A stretch of DNA of 61,613 nt from Prevotella sp. (GCA_022764085.1 JALERP010000078.1:1-61613), one strand, 5' to 3'. Numbered from the stretch's first letter, positions 9,860 to 19,687 are shown. Notes: generated by a model from the sequence alone, not told the origin. Numbers and translations are program-made.

Positions 9860-11808
9860 GGCGAAGCAAAATTGCACATCGTGTTGCGGTATTCATTCGG
9901 CACACCGATATCAAACATCTCTCCATCGAGTTTCACACCCATTAGGCCATATTTCTGTCTTACCAGTTCCAGGGCAGTTGTCAGTTCTATTTCTCCTTTG
10001 GCATTCACTACGTTATTGTTGATATTATCCTTCAACTGGGCGAATACCTCATTAGTTAGGATGTACGAACCAAATGCGCAATAGTAGCTTTTTTTACCCT
10101 TTTCCGTCAATGAAGGTACCCCGAGATTTTCCTCGGCATAAGCCGACGATGGTTTCTCTGTGATATTGTTCATGTTGAGTACCGTTTCCTTGGTGTCAAT
10201 CCATTTACCAGAAGTAACACCATAGTAGCACACCTTCTCAAGTGGTATTTCATGAATAGACATCATCGGTTTGTTGAAATTCTCGAAAGCCTCGATGAAT
10301 TGCAGTGCACAACATTTGTTGGTATTGCTGCGGTAGATAGTGTCACCCAACAATAGCAGAACCGGTTCGTTAGCGGCAAATTCAGCACATCGATATACAG
10401 CATCGCCGAATCCCTTCTTTTCTGTCTGATAGACGAAAGTCAGCCGTTTTCCGATATCAAGAATATGTCTTTCATATTTAATCTTGTCCTTCGGTAGTTT
10501 GTCAAGATGTTCCTTTGGCAGTGGCGTTTCAAAGAATAGTCTGTATTGTTCCCTTTCCGCTTCACTACCGAGTACGATGCATATTTCCTCAATTCCTGCA
10601 GCCTTACATTCTTCAAGCAGTATGAGAATTAGTGGTTTTACCAATCCGTCCTTGTCGATGACGGGGAAGAAATCTTTTTTCAGGAATCTGGTTTCAGGAT
10701 ACAGTCTGGTTCCGAATCCAGCCACGGGTATGATAGCCTTTCGTATTGTATGTTTCGGTTCTATGGTGAGTCCATATGCATGAAGTCCCTTTCCCTTGAG
10801 GTAATCCACTAGTTCCTGTTGACATTCCTTAGATTTGGCGAGGAACTGCACCGAACCATCGCCGTGCGAACCAACGCCCTTTCCTCCGTATGTGAGGTGC
10901 TTTACGTTTTCGTCTTCTAACATTGCATGCAGTTTGGGCGATGTCAACTGACTTGGACACATAGGTGTGATATATTTGTCAAAGTCAGCTTGGGCCTGTG
11001 TCATTAATGCTCCAAGCTCTTCCACCCGTCCTTCCTCCATCAATTTTATAGCCTCCCTCACAGTCTTCTGGTTAAGTTCTCCCAGTGCATATTGCACATT
11101 CCTCTCCCTCTCGCCATCTGCAAATGGGAATGCCTTATTGAGGTCTGTAAGAATCTTGATTGTGTCCTTCTGTCCGTTGAGGTCTGAGAACACCCAATAC
11201 AGAGTTTCCCTAATATTGAAATTCTTTACCTCCACCTCTTCTGCGTCGAATGTCATTTGCACAGGATGTACACCGAAGGCGCAGGCCTGGTCAAGACGTC
11301 CGCAACGGCTACTTGTACGCAGTTCGCCCCAATAAGCAATGTTCATTTCTCCCATAGTGCTTAGGTTGAGGTTGTAAATCAGGTTGAATGCCCTTGCCAC
11401 AAGTACGCATATTGCCGCTGAGGATGACAGACCGCTTTTTATAGGCAGTGTCATCTTGGTGATATTAATTTTCACTCCCCCTACTTTATACCATTCCAGC
11501 ATATATGATGCCACTCCTGCGCAATAGCAGAAGAACGACCCGCTCTTTGCTACTTCCTTAAGTTCATGAGCATCCATATGGCATGAGAAGTCCTGCCATA
11601 CATCCATAATTTCCGGTGCCGTTGATGTCACAGTGAAATACGAGTCTTTCTCCACAGTGGCATAGATACCTTGTTCAATACCCGATACAATGGCAGTACC
11701 GGCAATGATGTCGGCGTTCATAGTCCTATATTTACCTGCCCAGTCGGAGTGTTCTCCAAATAAGCAGAGTCTTCCAGGCACGAATAATTCTTTGGCGTCT
11801 TTTTTCAT
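9853..11808 (-). CDS. GHMP sugar kinase fused to GalU-like sugar-1-phosphate nucleotidyltransferase
   Basis: 651 residues in two parts. Residues 1 to about 350 are a GHMP kinase: galactokinase-like motif 1 PGRLCLFGEHSDWAG (11-25), the ATP-binding SGLSSSAA (125-132), CGRLDQ (169-174) and motif 3 GGKGVGSHGDGS (308-319). Residues from about 355 form a GalU-type nucleotidyltransferase: KAIIPVAGFGTRLYPETRF (356-374), KKDFFPV, and LLLLGDTIY. The likely reaction pair is phosphorylation of a free sugar at C1 then conversion to an NDP-sugar, a salvage route. Bacteroides Fkp does this for fucose but with the nucleotidyltransferase first. Galactose, glucuronate or another sugar are all possible; the GalU resemblance favours UTP. 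Downstream of rfbA on the same strand, so it sits with sugar-nucleotide supply. Confidence 0.85.
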   Translation of the reverse strand: MKKDAKELFVPGRLCLFGEHSDWAGKYRTMNADIIAGTAIVSGIEQGIYATVEKDSYFTVTSTAPEIMDVWQDFSCHMDAHELKEVAKSGSFFCYCAGVASYMLEWYKVGGVKINITKMTLPIKSGLSSSAAICVLVARAFNLIYNLNLSTMGEMNIAYWGELRTSSRCGRLDQACAFGVHPVQMTFDAEEVEVKNFNIRETLYWVFSDLNGQKDTIKILTDLNKAFPFADGERERNVQYALGELNQKTVREAIKLMEEGRVEELGALMTQAQADFDKYITPMCPSQLTSPKLHAMLEDENVKHLTYGGKGVGSHGDGSVQFLAKSKECQQELVDYLKGKGLHAYGLTIEPKHTIRKAIIPVAGFGTRLYPETRFLKKDFFPVIDKDGLVKPLILILLEECKAAGIEEICIVLGSEAEREQYRLFFETPLPKEHLDKLPKDKIKYERHILDIGKRLTFVYQTEKKGFGDAVYRCAEFAANEPVLLLLGDTIYRSNTNKCCALQFIEAFENFNKPMMSIHEIPLEKVCYYGVTSGKWIDTKETVLNMNNITEKPSSAYAEENLGVPSLTEKGKKSYYCAFGSYILTNEVFAQLKDNINNNVVNAKGEIELTTALELVRQKYGLMGVKLDGEMFDIGVPNEYRNTMCNFASPC

Positions 11809-11846
11809 AAAAGTTTAGTTTAAGATTTGAAATAGTAGTATTTATT

Positions 11847-11872
11847 CAATGCCACAGTTGACTGTGGCATTG
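11847..11872 (-). other. Perfect intergenic hairpin between rfbA and the kinase fusion
   Basis: CAATGCCACAG and its exact complement are separated by a short TTGA centre (the 26 bases are a near-perfect palindrome). No T-run follows on either strand, so it is more likely an RNA processing or stability hairpin than a terminator. Confidence 0.6.
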
Positions 11873-11880
11873 ATATTGGG

Positions 11881-12750
11881 TTACTTCAAGTTCATTAGAT
11901 ACTGTCCATATCCGTTTTTAATCATTGGCTTTGCGAGTTCGTGCACCTGTTCGATACTTATCCATCCTCGCTTGTAAGCAATCTCCTCGAGGCAGGCCAC
12001 CTTTAGACCTTGTCTTTTCTCAATCACCTCGATGAATGTGCTTGCTTCGCTCAAACTGTCGTGTGTGCCAGTGTCAAGCCATGCAAATCCACGCTGCAGT
12101 GGCAGTACCTTGAGTTTTTCCCTCTCAAGATATACCTGATTGACTGTTGTGATCTCCAATTCGCCTCGAGCACTCGGTTTAATGTTCTTTGCAATCTCAA
12201 CAACACTATTAGGGTAGAAATACAAACCTACAACAGCATAGTTAGACTTCGGCCTCTCTGGCTTTTCTTCTATGCTCAGGCAGTTCCCTTGGCTGTCAAA
12301 CTCTGCTACGCCGTATCTTTCAGGGTCATTTACGTAATATCCGAACACGGTTGCCAAATTGTGTTTTTCAGCGTTGTCAACACTTTGTCTGAGCAGCGAT
12401 GAGAAACCACTGCCATAAAATATGTTATCACCAAGGACAAGGCACACCGAGTCGTTGCCGATGAATTTCTCACCGATTATGAATGCCTGTGCAAGTCCGT
12501 CGGGCGATGGTTGCTCGGCATATTCGAATTTCACTCCAATCTCGCTACCATCGCCTAGGAGTCGCTTGAATCCCGGCAGGTCGTGCGGAGTGCTGATTAT
12601 CAGAATTTCCCTTATGCCGGCAAGCATAAGCACCGACACAGGATAATAAATCATAGGTTTGTCAAAGATAGGAATTAGTTGTTTGCTTATTCCTTTGGTG
12701 ATAGGATACAGTCTAGTACCACTTCCACCTGCCAATACTATACCTTTCAT
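11881..12750 (-). CDS. rfbA: Glucose-1-phosphate thymidylyltransferase
   Basis: 289 residues, the usual length. Makes dTDP-glucose from dTTP and glucose-1-phosphate, the first step to dTDP-rhamnose and related sugars for surface polysaccharide. Motifs: [20 protein letters not shown] at the N-terminus, [43 protein letters not shown], and TGTHDSL. The start at 12750 is chosen because the conserved N-terminus begins there and the promoter box lies at 12775-12782. The rfbB, rfbC and rfbD genes are not adjacent. Confidence 0.97.
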   Translation of the reverse strand: MKGIVLAGGSGTRLYPITKGISKQLIPIFDKPMIYYPVSVLMLAGIREILIISTPHDLPGFKRLLGDGSEIGVKFEYAEQPSPDGLAQAFIIGEKFIGNDSVCLVLGDNIFYGSGFSSLLRQSVDNAEKHNLATVFGYYVNDPERYGVAEFDSQGNCLSIEEKPERPKSNYAVVGLYFYPNSVVEIAKNIKPSARGELEITTVNQVYLEREKLKVLPLQRGFAWLDTGTHDSLSEASTFIEVIEKRQGLKVACLEEIAYKRGWISIEQVHELAKPMIKNGYGQYLMNLK

Positions 12751-12774
12751 ATATCTAAAATTGCAATTTTTGGG

Positions 12775-12782
12775 CAAAGTTA
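12775..12782 (-). promoter_or_regulatory. Putative -7 box (TAACTTTG) for rfbA
   Basis: TAnnTTTG match on the minus strand, 25 bases upstream of the rfbA ATG. Confidence 0.65.
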
Positions 12783-12846
12783 CAAAAAAAATCCATATTT
12801 ACATTCAATTTTTGCTTTTTTTTATTGAGTTATGCAGAAAATTCAG

Positions 12847-12854
12847 TAACTTTG
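12847..12854 (+). promoter_or_regulatory. Putative -7 box (TAACTTTGCAGCC)
   Basis: TAnnTTTG match followed by CAGCC, a context repeated at several other promoters here. It lies 28 bases before the ATG at 12882. Confidence 0.65.
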
Positions 12855-12881
12855 CAGCCAAAATCAGTAAAAACAGAAGAA

Positions 12882-13511
12882 ATGAGTATAATTTCAAAGC
12901 TTTTCGGGCGCAAGTCCGATGACCAGCAGAAGGCAGGTGGCATGGAAGATTTCATGACTCTTGTCAGAGTGTATTTTCAGGCAGTAATGGCGAGCGACCT
13001 TGGTATAACCAATCTTGCTGCACTTCCCGATCTTCGTGTGTTCAAAACAACGCTCAAGGTTCCCACTGTAAATAATAAGTTGGGTGTCGGCGAGAAGACC
13101 CGCTGCCGCAAGATGTTAAAGGAAATATATGGTATGGACGACATCTTTTTTAAGGAGATAGACCAGAGCGTGAGGAAAAAGTGCAAACGTCTTCAGGATG
13201 TTCAGCCTTATTTCATACAGTTCCAAGGGTTTACTCAAGACCTTATGATGCTTATCGGCAACCTGATGAAGTTCAAGTTGCGCATCCCGTCGTTTATGAA
13301 GAAGGCTATATATACCATGACCGAGAAAACCGTGGATGATATTTTCAACAAGAACGACTTTACGGATGCTGGCGTGATGAAAACCGTTGTGTCCATTCGC
13401 GAGTATTCCCGTCGTCTTGGATATTCTCAGGCCTGGACCACTGCCTTTGTATATAAGGTGGTAATGCTCGCCAAAAAGGAGCCGCGTCCCAAGAATGATG
13501 ACAAAAAATAA
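12882..13511 (+). CDS. Hypothetical helical cytoplasmic protein
   Basis: 209 residues. I do not recognise a family. There is no signal peptide or membrane segment. The sequence is mostly predicted helix and rather basic (for example EKTRCRKMLKEIYGMDD and DQSVRKKCKRL), with a polar C-terminal tail (KKEPRPKNDDKK). The ATG at 12882 is preferred to an in-frame ATG at 12825 because the promoter box at 12847-12854 would lie inside the longer version. Divergent from rfbA and upstream of the cell division cluster, separated from it by its own promoter, so probably a single-gene unit. Confidence 0.8.
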   Translation: MSIISKLFGRKSDDQQKAGGMEDFMTLVRVYFQAVMASDLGITNLAALPDLRVFKTTLKVPTVNNKLGVGEKTRCRKMLKEIYGMDDIFFKEIDQSVRKKCKRLQDVQPYFIQFQGFTQDLMMLIGNLMKFKLRIPSFMKKAIYTMTEKTVDDIFNKNDFTDAGVMKTVVSIREYSRRLGYSQAWTTAFVYKVVMLAKKEPRPKNDDKK

Positions 13512-13605
13512 GGTATTAAGGGTAAAATAAATCTAATTACCTGCTAAAACAATTAAAAAACATTAAATTTTGTGGTATAATTGTTGGGTTGTAGGTTTTT
13601 ATTCT

Positions 13606-13613
13606 TACCTTTG
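13606..13613 (+). promoter_or_regulatory. Putative -7 box (TACCTTTG) for the zapB-like/zapA/rny cluster
   Basis: TAnnTTTG match 24 bases before the ATG at 13638. Confidence 0.6.
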
Positions 13614-13637
13614 TAAAGTATTGTGAACCGTTTAGCT

Positions 13638-13928
13638 ATGAGTGAAAAGACAATAGTCGATTTTCAGACGAAGGTGCGTGCATTGATTCTCCAGTTTCAG
13701 AGTCTGAAGAAGGAGAACGAAGAATTTTATGTCATGCTCGAGAAGAATGAAGACGACGTGCGTCAACTCAGGCAACAACTCCAAGACAAGCAAAGGGAGT
13801 TTGACGCGTTCAAGGCAGCCAAGATGCTGGAGGTTGCAGATGGTGACATCCAGTCGGCAAGAGAAAGACTGGCCAAGTTAATACGAGATGTTAACAAGTG
13901 CATCGCAGTGTTATCCGAACAGAAATAA
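13638..13928 (+). CDS. Small coiled-coil protein, ZapB-like
   Basis: 96 residues, almost entirely heptad-patterned coiled coil between about residues 15 and 60 (FQSLKKENEEFYVMLEKNED...VRQLRQQLQDKQ), ending IRDVNKCIAVLSEQK. Its place directly before zapA (9-base gap) and its size suggest a Z-ring associated partner comparable to ZapB, but the assignment rests on position and coiled coil only. ATG 13638 is chosen over a GTG at 13623. Confidence 0.75.
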   Translation: MSEKTIVDFQTKVRALILQFQSLKKENEEFYVMLEKNEDDVRQLRQQLQDKQREFDAFKAAKMLEVADGDIQSARERLAKLIRDVNKCIAVLSEQK

Positions 13929-13937
13929 TAAACATTT

Positions 13938-14243
13938 ATGGCAGACGACAATAAGACTAAGCTCAACATTCGTCTTCATGTGTATGACGAGGAAATGAGT
14001 GTTACGATCAACCGCGAGGAAGAGGTGTATTATCGTGCGGCGGCAAAGATGATTACCGACCGCTACAATGTCTATGCCAAGTTGTTCAAGGGGCGCAAGG
14101 GTGATCATACAATAGCCCTAATGACTTTGATTGACATAGCCCTTCAGTATCAGAAGGAACATTCCCGTAATGACACTGGACCCTATGATGATGTTCTCAG
14201 CCATCTTTCTGCCGAAATTGACGAAATTTTAGGCAAAAAGTAA
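13938..14243 (+). CDS. zapA: Cell division protein ZapA
   Basis: 101 residues, typical of ZapA, which binds FtsZ and bundles Z-ring filaments in the cytoplasm. Visible pattern: an N-terminal beta region (KLNIRLHVYDEEMSVTINREEEVYYRAAAKMITDRYN) and a long C-terminal dimerisation helix (HTIALMTLIDIALQYQKEH). It lies 9 bases after the coiled-coil gene and 25 bases before rny; the zapA-rny neighbourhood is common in Bacteroidetes. Confidence 0.88.
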   Translation: MADDNKTKLNIRLHVYDEEMSVTINREEEVYYRAAAKMITDRYNVYAKLFKGRKGDHTIALMTLIDIALQYQKEHSRNDTGPYDDVLSHLSAEIDEILGKK

Positions 14244-14268
14244 TTTAATATAAATAAATAATAGTATT

Positions 14269-15804
14269 ATGTTATTGACAATAATAATTTCCGTAGCAGC
14301 CCTCATATTGGGCGGTATAGGCGGATACCTCGTTTTCAGGTATGTCCTGAAGGGGAAGTATAATGAGATGGTTGAGGCTGCCGAGAAGGAAGCCGATGTG
14401 ATGAAAGAAAAGAAGTTGCTCGAGGTGAAGGAGAAATTCCTTAATAAGAAGAGCGAACTCGAGAAGGAAGTGCAGGTGCGCAACCAGCATATCCAGCAGA
14501 GTGAGAACCGCCTTAAGCAACGCGAGATGTCGCTCAACCAACGTCAAGAGGAGTTGGGGCGTCGTAAGAACGACCTCGACAATCAGCAGGTGCGTATCGA
14601 GAATGAGAAGAAGCTTATCACCATTAAGCAGGAGGAATTGGAGAAAATGCAGCTCAAGGAGCGTGAGAAGCTCGAGGAACTCTCTGGACTGAGTGCAGAG
14701 GAGGCCAAGCAGCGTCTTGTTGAGTCGATGAAGGACGAGGCTAAGACAGATGCCCAAAGTTATATTAACGAGATTATGGACGAAGCTAAGCTCAATGCTA
14801 ATGCAAATGCCCGAAAGATTGTCATCCAGACCATCCAGCGTGTTGCCACCGAGACTGCCATTGAGAATAGTGTAAGTGTGTTCCATATAGAGAACGACGA
14901 GGTAAAGGGTCGTATCATCGGTCGTGAAGGTCGTAACATCAGGGCTCTTGAGGCAGCCACAGGTGTGGAGATTGTTGTTGACGACACTCCAGAGGCTATT
15001 GTCATTAGCGCCTTCGACCCCATCCGTCGTGAGATTTGCCGCCTTGCGCTCCATCAGCTTGTAGCCGATGGCCGTATCCATCCTGCAAGAATTGAAGAGG
15101 TGGTGCAAAAGGTGAAGAAACAGCTTGAGAACGAGGTTATCGAGACCGGTAAGCGCACAGCCATCGATCTTGGAATCCATGGTTTGCATCCCGAACTCAT
15201 TCGTATCGTTGGTAAGATGAAGTATCGCAGTTCGTATGGACAGAACCTTCTCCAGCATGCGCGCGAAACAGCCAATCTTTGTGCTGTTATGGCATCCGAA
15301 CTTGGTCTTAATCCCAAGAAGGCCAAGCGTGCTGGTTTGCTCCATGACATTGGTAAGGTGCCCGACGAGGAGAGCGAGCTACCCCATGCTCTCTATGGCG
15401 CAAAGATAGCAGAGAAATATAAGGAAAAGCCAGATATCTGCAATGCCATTGGAGCTCACCATGACGAGTGCGAGATGAATACTCTCCTCGCTCCAATTGT
15501 ACAAGTTTGCGATGCTATCAGCGGTGCCCGTCCTGGAGCTCGTCGCGAGATTGTCGAGGCATATATCAAGCGTCTCAACGACCTTGAAGCCATTGCCATG
15601 AGTTATCCTGGAGTTACCAAGACATATGCCATTCAGGCTGGTCGTGAGTTGCGTGTCATTGTGGGTGCCGACAAGATGGATGACAAGGAGACTGAGGCAC
15701 TCTCAGGCGAGATAGCCAACAAGATACAAACTGAGATGACTTATCCAGGACAAGTTAAGATTACGGTTATCCGCGAGACGAGAAGTGTGGCTTACGCCAA
15801 GTAA
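14269..15804 (+). CDS. rny: Ribonuclease Y
   Basis: 511 residues, standard length. A membrane-anchored endoribonuclease that starts mRNA decay. Layout: N-terminal transmembrane helix (about 3-25), long charged coiled coil (about 30-190), KH domain with [20 protein letters not shown], then an HD domain with HARETANL and the metal-binding HD pair at 359-360 (LLHDIGKV) and a later HHDECEMN. A separate RNase E/G gene is present at 23.5-25.1 kb, so the organism has both decay endonucleases. Likely co-transcribed with zapA. Confidence 0.97.
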   Translation: MLLTIIISVAALILGGIGGYLVFRYVLKGKYNEMVEAAEKEADVMKEKKLLEVKEKFLNKKSELEKEVQVRNQHIQQSENRLKQREMSLNQRQEELGRRKNDLDNQQVRIENEKKLITIKQEELEKMQLKEREKLEELSGLSAEEAKQRLVESMKDEAKTDAQSYINEIMDEAKLNANANARKIVIQTIQRVATETAIENSVSVFHIENDEVKGRIIGREGRNIRALEAATGVEIVVDDTPEAIVISAFDPIRREICRLALHQLVADGRIHPARIEEVVQKVKKQLENEVIETGKRTAIDLGIHGLHPELIRIVGKMKYRSSYGQNLLQHARETANLCAVMASELGLNPKKAKRAGLLHDIGKVPDEESELPHALYGAKIAEKYKEKPDICNAIGAHHDECEMNTLLAPIVQVCDAISGARPGARREIVEAYIKRLNDLEAIAMSYPGVTKTYAIQAGRELRVIVGADKMDDKETEALSGEIANKIQTEMTYPGQVKITVIRETRSVAYAK

Positions 15805-15825
15805 TTAATCTAAATAGAATTAGTT

Positions 15826-16974
15826 ATGGAATACGGAGAAACATTTGAGCAAAGTATCAACAGAAGTGACTATCGTATTTTGGTGGTCGATGATGTGATG
15901 AGCAACGTGCTGTTGCTTAAGATCTTGTTGACCAACGAGAAGTTTCAGGTTCTCACAGCCAACAATGGTACCGGTTGCATACAAGTATGCAAGGAGCAGC
16001 ATCCCGACTTGGTATTGCTCGACGTGATGATGCCCGACATCAGTGGATTTGACACAGCTGTTGAGCTTAAAAAGAATCCCGAGACAGCGGATATTCCTAT
16101 TATCTTTCTCACAGCCCTAAATTCTCCGTCCGACCTTGTTCATGGCTTTCAGGTAGGAGCTAATGATTTCCTTTCCAAACCGTTCAACAAGGAAGAGCTC
16201 ATCATGCGCGTCATGCACCAGATATCTCTCGTTGCAGCCAAGCGTATCATTGTTCAGCAGAATATCGAGTTGAAACGCACTATAAGCAACCGCGACAAGA
16301 TGTATTCTGTGATTGCCCACGACCTGCGCTCTCCAATGGCAAGTATCCGTATGGTGCTTAATCTTGTTGTTCAGACTGTTAGTCCCGAGGCAATCGGTCC
16401 TGAGATGTATTATCTTATCGACAAGGCTAATCGTGAGACAGAGGAAACGCATGACTTGCTCGACAACCTGCTTAAGTGGACAAAGAGTCAGACTGGTCGT
16501 CTTAAGGTGGCATTCCAGGAGTTTGAGATTAGTGATGTAATTACTGGAGTGGCAGACATCTTCTCTCTCATTGCTGAGACAAAGAAGATAAAGCTTACCA
16601 CCGAGTATCACGAAGACGGGTTGAAGGTGCGTGCCGATAAGGATATGCTCAACACCGTATTGCGCAACTTCCTCAGCAATGCAGTCAAGTTCAGCAATGA
16701 GGATAGCAGTATAGAAATAGTGGTATCGCGCAAGGACAACTTTGCAAAGGTGGGCATACGCGACCATGGTGTGGGTATTGCCCCCGACCGCATCGACTCC
16801 ATCTTCCATAAGGGTGAAACCACTTATGGTACAAATAATGAAGAGGGTAGTGGACTCGGTCTTCAGCTCTGCAAGGACTTCGCTGTGAAGAATGGTGGAG
16901 ATGTAATGGTGGAGTCGGTAGTAGGCGAGGGAAGTACCTTCTCTGTGCTTGTTCCTCTCTTACAGGAAAATTGA
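15826..16974 (+). CDS. Cytoplasmic response regulator-histidine kinase fusion
   Basis: 382 residues with the receiver first. REC domain at about 15-135 with acidic pair DD 22-23, phospho-acceptor Asp66 (DLVLLDVMMP) and Lys118 (FLSKPF). A short linker leads to a HisKA helix with VIAHDLRSPM (His165) and an ATPase domain with N-box NFLSNAVKFS near 281-290 and GSGLGLQLCKDF. No membrane segment or signal peptide is present, so input probably comes by phosphorylation of the receiver or through a partner. Such REC-HisKA proteins are known in Bacteroidetes and cyanobacteria; the target is unknown. 21 bases after rny, so possibly read with it. Confidence 0.92.
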   Translation: MEYGETFEQSINRSDYRILVVDDVMSNVLLLKILLTNEKFQVLTANNGTGCIQVCKEQHPDLVLLDVMMPDISGFDTAVELKKNPETADIPIIFLTALNSPSDLVHGFQVGANDFLSKPFNKEELIMRVMHQISLVAAKRIIVQQNIELKRTISNRDKMYSVIAHDLRSPMASIRMVLNLVVQTVSPEAIGPEMYYLIDKANRETEETHDLLDNLLKWTKSQTGRLKVAFQEFEISDVITGVADIFSLIAETKKIKLTTEYHEDGLKVRADKDMLNTVLRNFLSNAVKFSNEDSSIEIVVSRKDNFAKVGIRDHGVGIAPDRIDSIFHKGETTYGTNNEEGSGLGLQLCKDFAVKNGGDVMVESVVGEGSTFSVLVPLLQEN

Positions 16975-17016
16975 AATATTTAATAATTGAAATATTTAAA
17001 GTTTTAAGATTTTAAG

Positions 17017-17904
17017 ATGAAAGCATTTGTATTTCCCGGACAGGGAGCCCAATTCGTAGGTATGGGTAAAGACCTCTACGACAACAATCCAAAGGCAAAA
17101 GAGCTTTTTGAGAAAGCTAATGATATTCTCGGTTATCGTATTACCGACATTATGTTTGCTGGTACCGACGATGAACTTAAGCAGACTAAGGTAACACAGC
17201 CAGCTGTCTTCCTTCACAGTGTCATCAAGGCAATCAGTCTTGGCGACGAGTTCAAGCCCTCTATGGTAGCAGGGCACTCACTCGGTGAGTTCTCTGCTCT
17301 TGTAGCAGCTGGAGCACTTAATTTCGAGGATGGTTTGCGTCTTGTTTATGCTCGTGCCATGGCTATGCAGAAGGCATGCGAGGCTGCTCCTTCTACAATG
17401 GCAGCTATTGTAGGTCTTCCTGACGACAAGATTGAGGAAATCTGTGCAGAAGTGAGCAAGGAGGGATCGGTTGTCGTTCCCGCCAACTACAACTGCCCTG
17501 GTCAGCTTGTTATCTCTGGAAATGTTGAGGCCATCAACGAGGCATGTGAGAAACTCAAGGCTGCAGGAGCCAAGCGTGCATTGCCCCTCAAGGTAGGCGG
17601 AGCATTCCATTCTCCACTTATGCAGCCTGCCAAGGATGAACTTCAGGCAGCTATTGAGAAGACTGAGTTCTCAGCTCCTCAGTGCCCGGTTTATCAGAAT
17701 GTTGACGGTAAGCCTCATACTGATCCTGCCGACATCAAGGCCAATCTCATCGCTCAGCTCACAAGCAGTGTTCGTTGGACATCATGCGTACAGAACATGA
17801 TAGCCGATGGAGCTGACGATTTCACAGAATGTGGTCCTGGCAAGGCTCTTCAGGGTATGATTGGCCGTATCGACAAGAATGTAGCTGTCAACGGTATCTC
17901 TTAA
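17017..17904 (+). CDS. fabD: Malonyl-CoA:ACP transacylase
   Basis: 295 residues. Transfers malonyl from CoA to acyl carrier protein for fatty-acid elongation in the cytoplasm. N-terminal FPGQGAQFVGMG, active serine in GHSLGEFSAL (Ser88) and histidine in GAFHSPLM (His198) form the catalytic pair; the C-terminal ECGPGKALQGM is also typical. It is not in a fab cluster here; the next gene, a GH13 enzyme, starts 9 bases later and is probably co-transcribed. Confidence 0.97.
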   Translation: MKAFVFPGQGAQFVGMGKDLYDNNPKAKELFEKANDILGYRITDIMFAGTDDELKQTKVTQPAVFLHSVIKAISLGDEFKPSMVAGHSLGEFSALVAAGALNFEDGLRLVYARAMAMQKACEAAPSTMAAIVGLPDDKIEEICAEVSKEGSVVVPANYNCPGQLVISGNVEAINEACEKLKAAGAKRALPLKVGGAFHSPLMQPAKDELQAAIEKTEFSAPQCPVYQNVDGKPHTDPADIKANLIAQLTSSVRWTSCVQNMIADGADDFTECGPGKALQGMIGRIDKNVAVNGIS

Positions 17905-17913
17905 TCCAAGGAT

Positions 17914-19584
17914 ATGTCAAACGATAAGATTATAATCTATCAACTCCTTCCTCGCCTTTATGGCAACAGAAATACTACGAGGAAGGAGAATGGTAGCATT
18001 TCTGATAATGGATGCGGTAAGTTCAATGACCTTACCGCATCTGTACTTAAGTCGATATGGCAGAAAGGAGCCACCCATGTATGGTTTACGGGTGTTATAC
18101 GTCATGCCACAAAGACCGACTACAGTGCTCATGGCATTCCTGTAAATCATCCTGCTATTGTCAAGGGAAATGCAGGTTCTCCTTATGCAATCACCGATTA
18201 TTATGATGTCGATCCCGACCTTGCCGAGGATGTTAACCGTCGAATGGCTGAGTTCGAGGCATTGGTGGAAAGAGCCCACAAGTCACGTTTAGGTGTTATC
18301 ATCGACTTTGTTCCAAATCATGTAGCACGCCAATATGTCTCGTTGTGTAAACCAAAAGGCGTTCGAGACCTTGGTGCCGATGATAACCAATCTCAGGGCT
18401 TCAATCCGCAGAATAATTTCTATTATTGTCCCGGATGTTCATTCGAACCTTATCTCGACCTTTATGCCGGTACAGCAGATCCCTATCATGAGGAACCGGC
18501 TAAAGCCACGGGTAACGACCATTTTGATCATAAACCCGGACAGAATGATTGGTATGAGACTGTAAAACTCAATTATGGTGTCGATTATTATGCCGGTGGT
18601 ATAGGATACTTTAACCCCATTCCCGATACATGGTTTAAGATGCGCGACATACTTCTGTTCTGGGCTTCAAAGGGAGTACAGGGAGTGCGTTGCGACATGG
18701 CAGAGATGGTGCCTGTAGATTTTTGGCGCTGGGCGATAGCTGAGGTACGCCGTCAGTATCCCGACTATCTCTTTATAGGCGAGGTATATAATCCAGCTCT
18801 CTATAGACATTATGTTGAGGCCGGATTCACCTATTTATATGATAAGGTAGGAATGTACGACACTCTCCGCGATATTACTGCCGGTGGAAGTGCAACTCGT
18901 ATAACGGGAGCATGGCAATCTACCGACGACATTTCCGACCACATGCTCTATTTCCTTGAGAATCACGACGAGCAGCGTATTGCTTCGGATTTCTTTGCCG
19001 CTGACGCCTTTAAGGCAATACCAGCTTTGGTGGTCTCTACATTATTCCGTTCATGTCCATATATGCACTACTTTGCACAGGAATATGGTGAGAAAGGAAT
19101 GGACAAGGAAGGATTCAGTGGTAGGGACGGTCGCACCACAATCTTTGATTATTGGAGTGTTGACACCATGTGTCGTGCAGATGAAGGCAATCTTACTGAA
19201 GATGAAAAGAAATTGGCTGACATCTATTCAAAGCTGATGAATTTCGCCCGCACCGACAAGACTGTCACAGGCTTGAGCTACGACCTGATGTATGCCAATC
19301 CCCATTCCGCCTCGTTCAATCCCGACAGGCAGTATGCATTCCTTCGACGTTCTGGTTGCCAACTCCTTGTTGTAGTAGTCAATTTCGACAATCTCGACCG
19401 CGATATTCTTCTCAATATCCCCGAGCATGCCTTCGAATACCTCAAACTATCCGATGGTAAGGACGTTATGGGCGAGGAAATTCTTACGGGTGAATCTTTT
19501 GCCGCATGTCTGTCATCCAAGCAGCCTCTCAGCATCCATGTTCCTAAGTCTGGAGCAGCGATAATAAAAATTAATAAAGCCTAG
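17914..19584 (+). CDS. Alpha-amylase family glycoside hydrolase (GH13), cytoplasmic
   Basis: 556 residues without a signal peptide, so it acts on internal alpha-glucans or imported oligosaccharides. GH13 conserved regions are present: DFVPNH (131-136), nucleophile Asp261 in GVRCDMAE, acid/base Glu290 in FIGEVYNP, and Asp352 in ENHDEQR. A C-terminal beta region (about 470-556) fits the usual domain C. The spacer after Asp136 has a cysteine-containing loop (YYCPGCSFEP) that is not part of the core motifs. Exact specificity (amylase, neopullulanase or glucanotransferase) cannot be assigned. Confidence 0.93.
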   Translation: MSNDKIIIYQLLPRLYGNRNTTRKENGSISDNGCGKFNDLTASVLKSIWQKGATHVWFTGVIRHATKTDYSAHGIPVNHPAIVKGNAGSPYAITDYYDVDPDLAEDVNRRMAEFEALVERAHKSRLGVIIDFVPNHVARQYVSLCKPKGVRDLGADDNQSQGFNPQNNFYYCPGCSFEPYLDLYAGTADPYHEEPAKATGNDHFDHKPGQNDWYETVKLNYGVDYYAGGIGYFNPIPDTWFKMRDILLFWASKGVQGVRCDMAEMVPVDFWRWAIAEVRRQYPDYLFIGEVYNPALYRHYVEAGFTYLYDKVGMYDTLRDITAGGSATRITGAWQSTDDISDHMLYFLENHDEQRIASDFFAADAFKAIPALVVSTLFRSCPYMHYFAQEYGEKGMDKEGFSGRDGRTTIFDYWSVDTMCRADEGNLTEDEKKLADIYSKLMNFARTDKTVTGLSYDLMYANPHSASFNPDRQYAFLRRSGCQLLVVVVNFDNLDRDILLNIPEHAFEYLKLSDGKDVMGEEILTGESFAACLSSKQPLSIHVPKSGAAIIKINKA

Positions 19585-19687
19585 AAATGGCAACGACTGA
19601 ATAGGTTGTTTATATTTTGGTATAATAGTTATCCTAATGTTTAGTGGATAGCCGTTATGAATTTGTAACAATAGAGTAAATGGTTTA

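Noticed and set aside
9853..11808. Frameshift joining two separate genes
   Set aside because: The single frame is continuous with a natural linker near residue 350, and both halves have intact motifs.
14272..15345. 357-codon open frame antisense to rny
   Set aside because: It mirrors the coding and heptad bias of rny on the other strand, has leucine-rich low complexity, no promoter and no homology signal.
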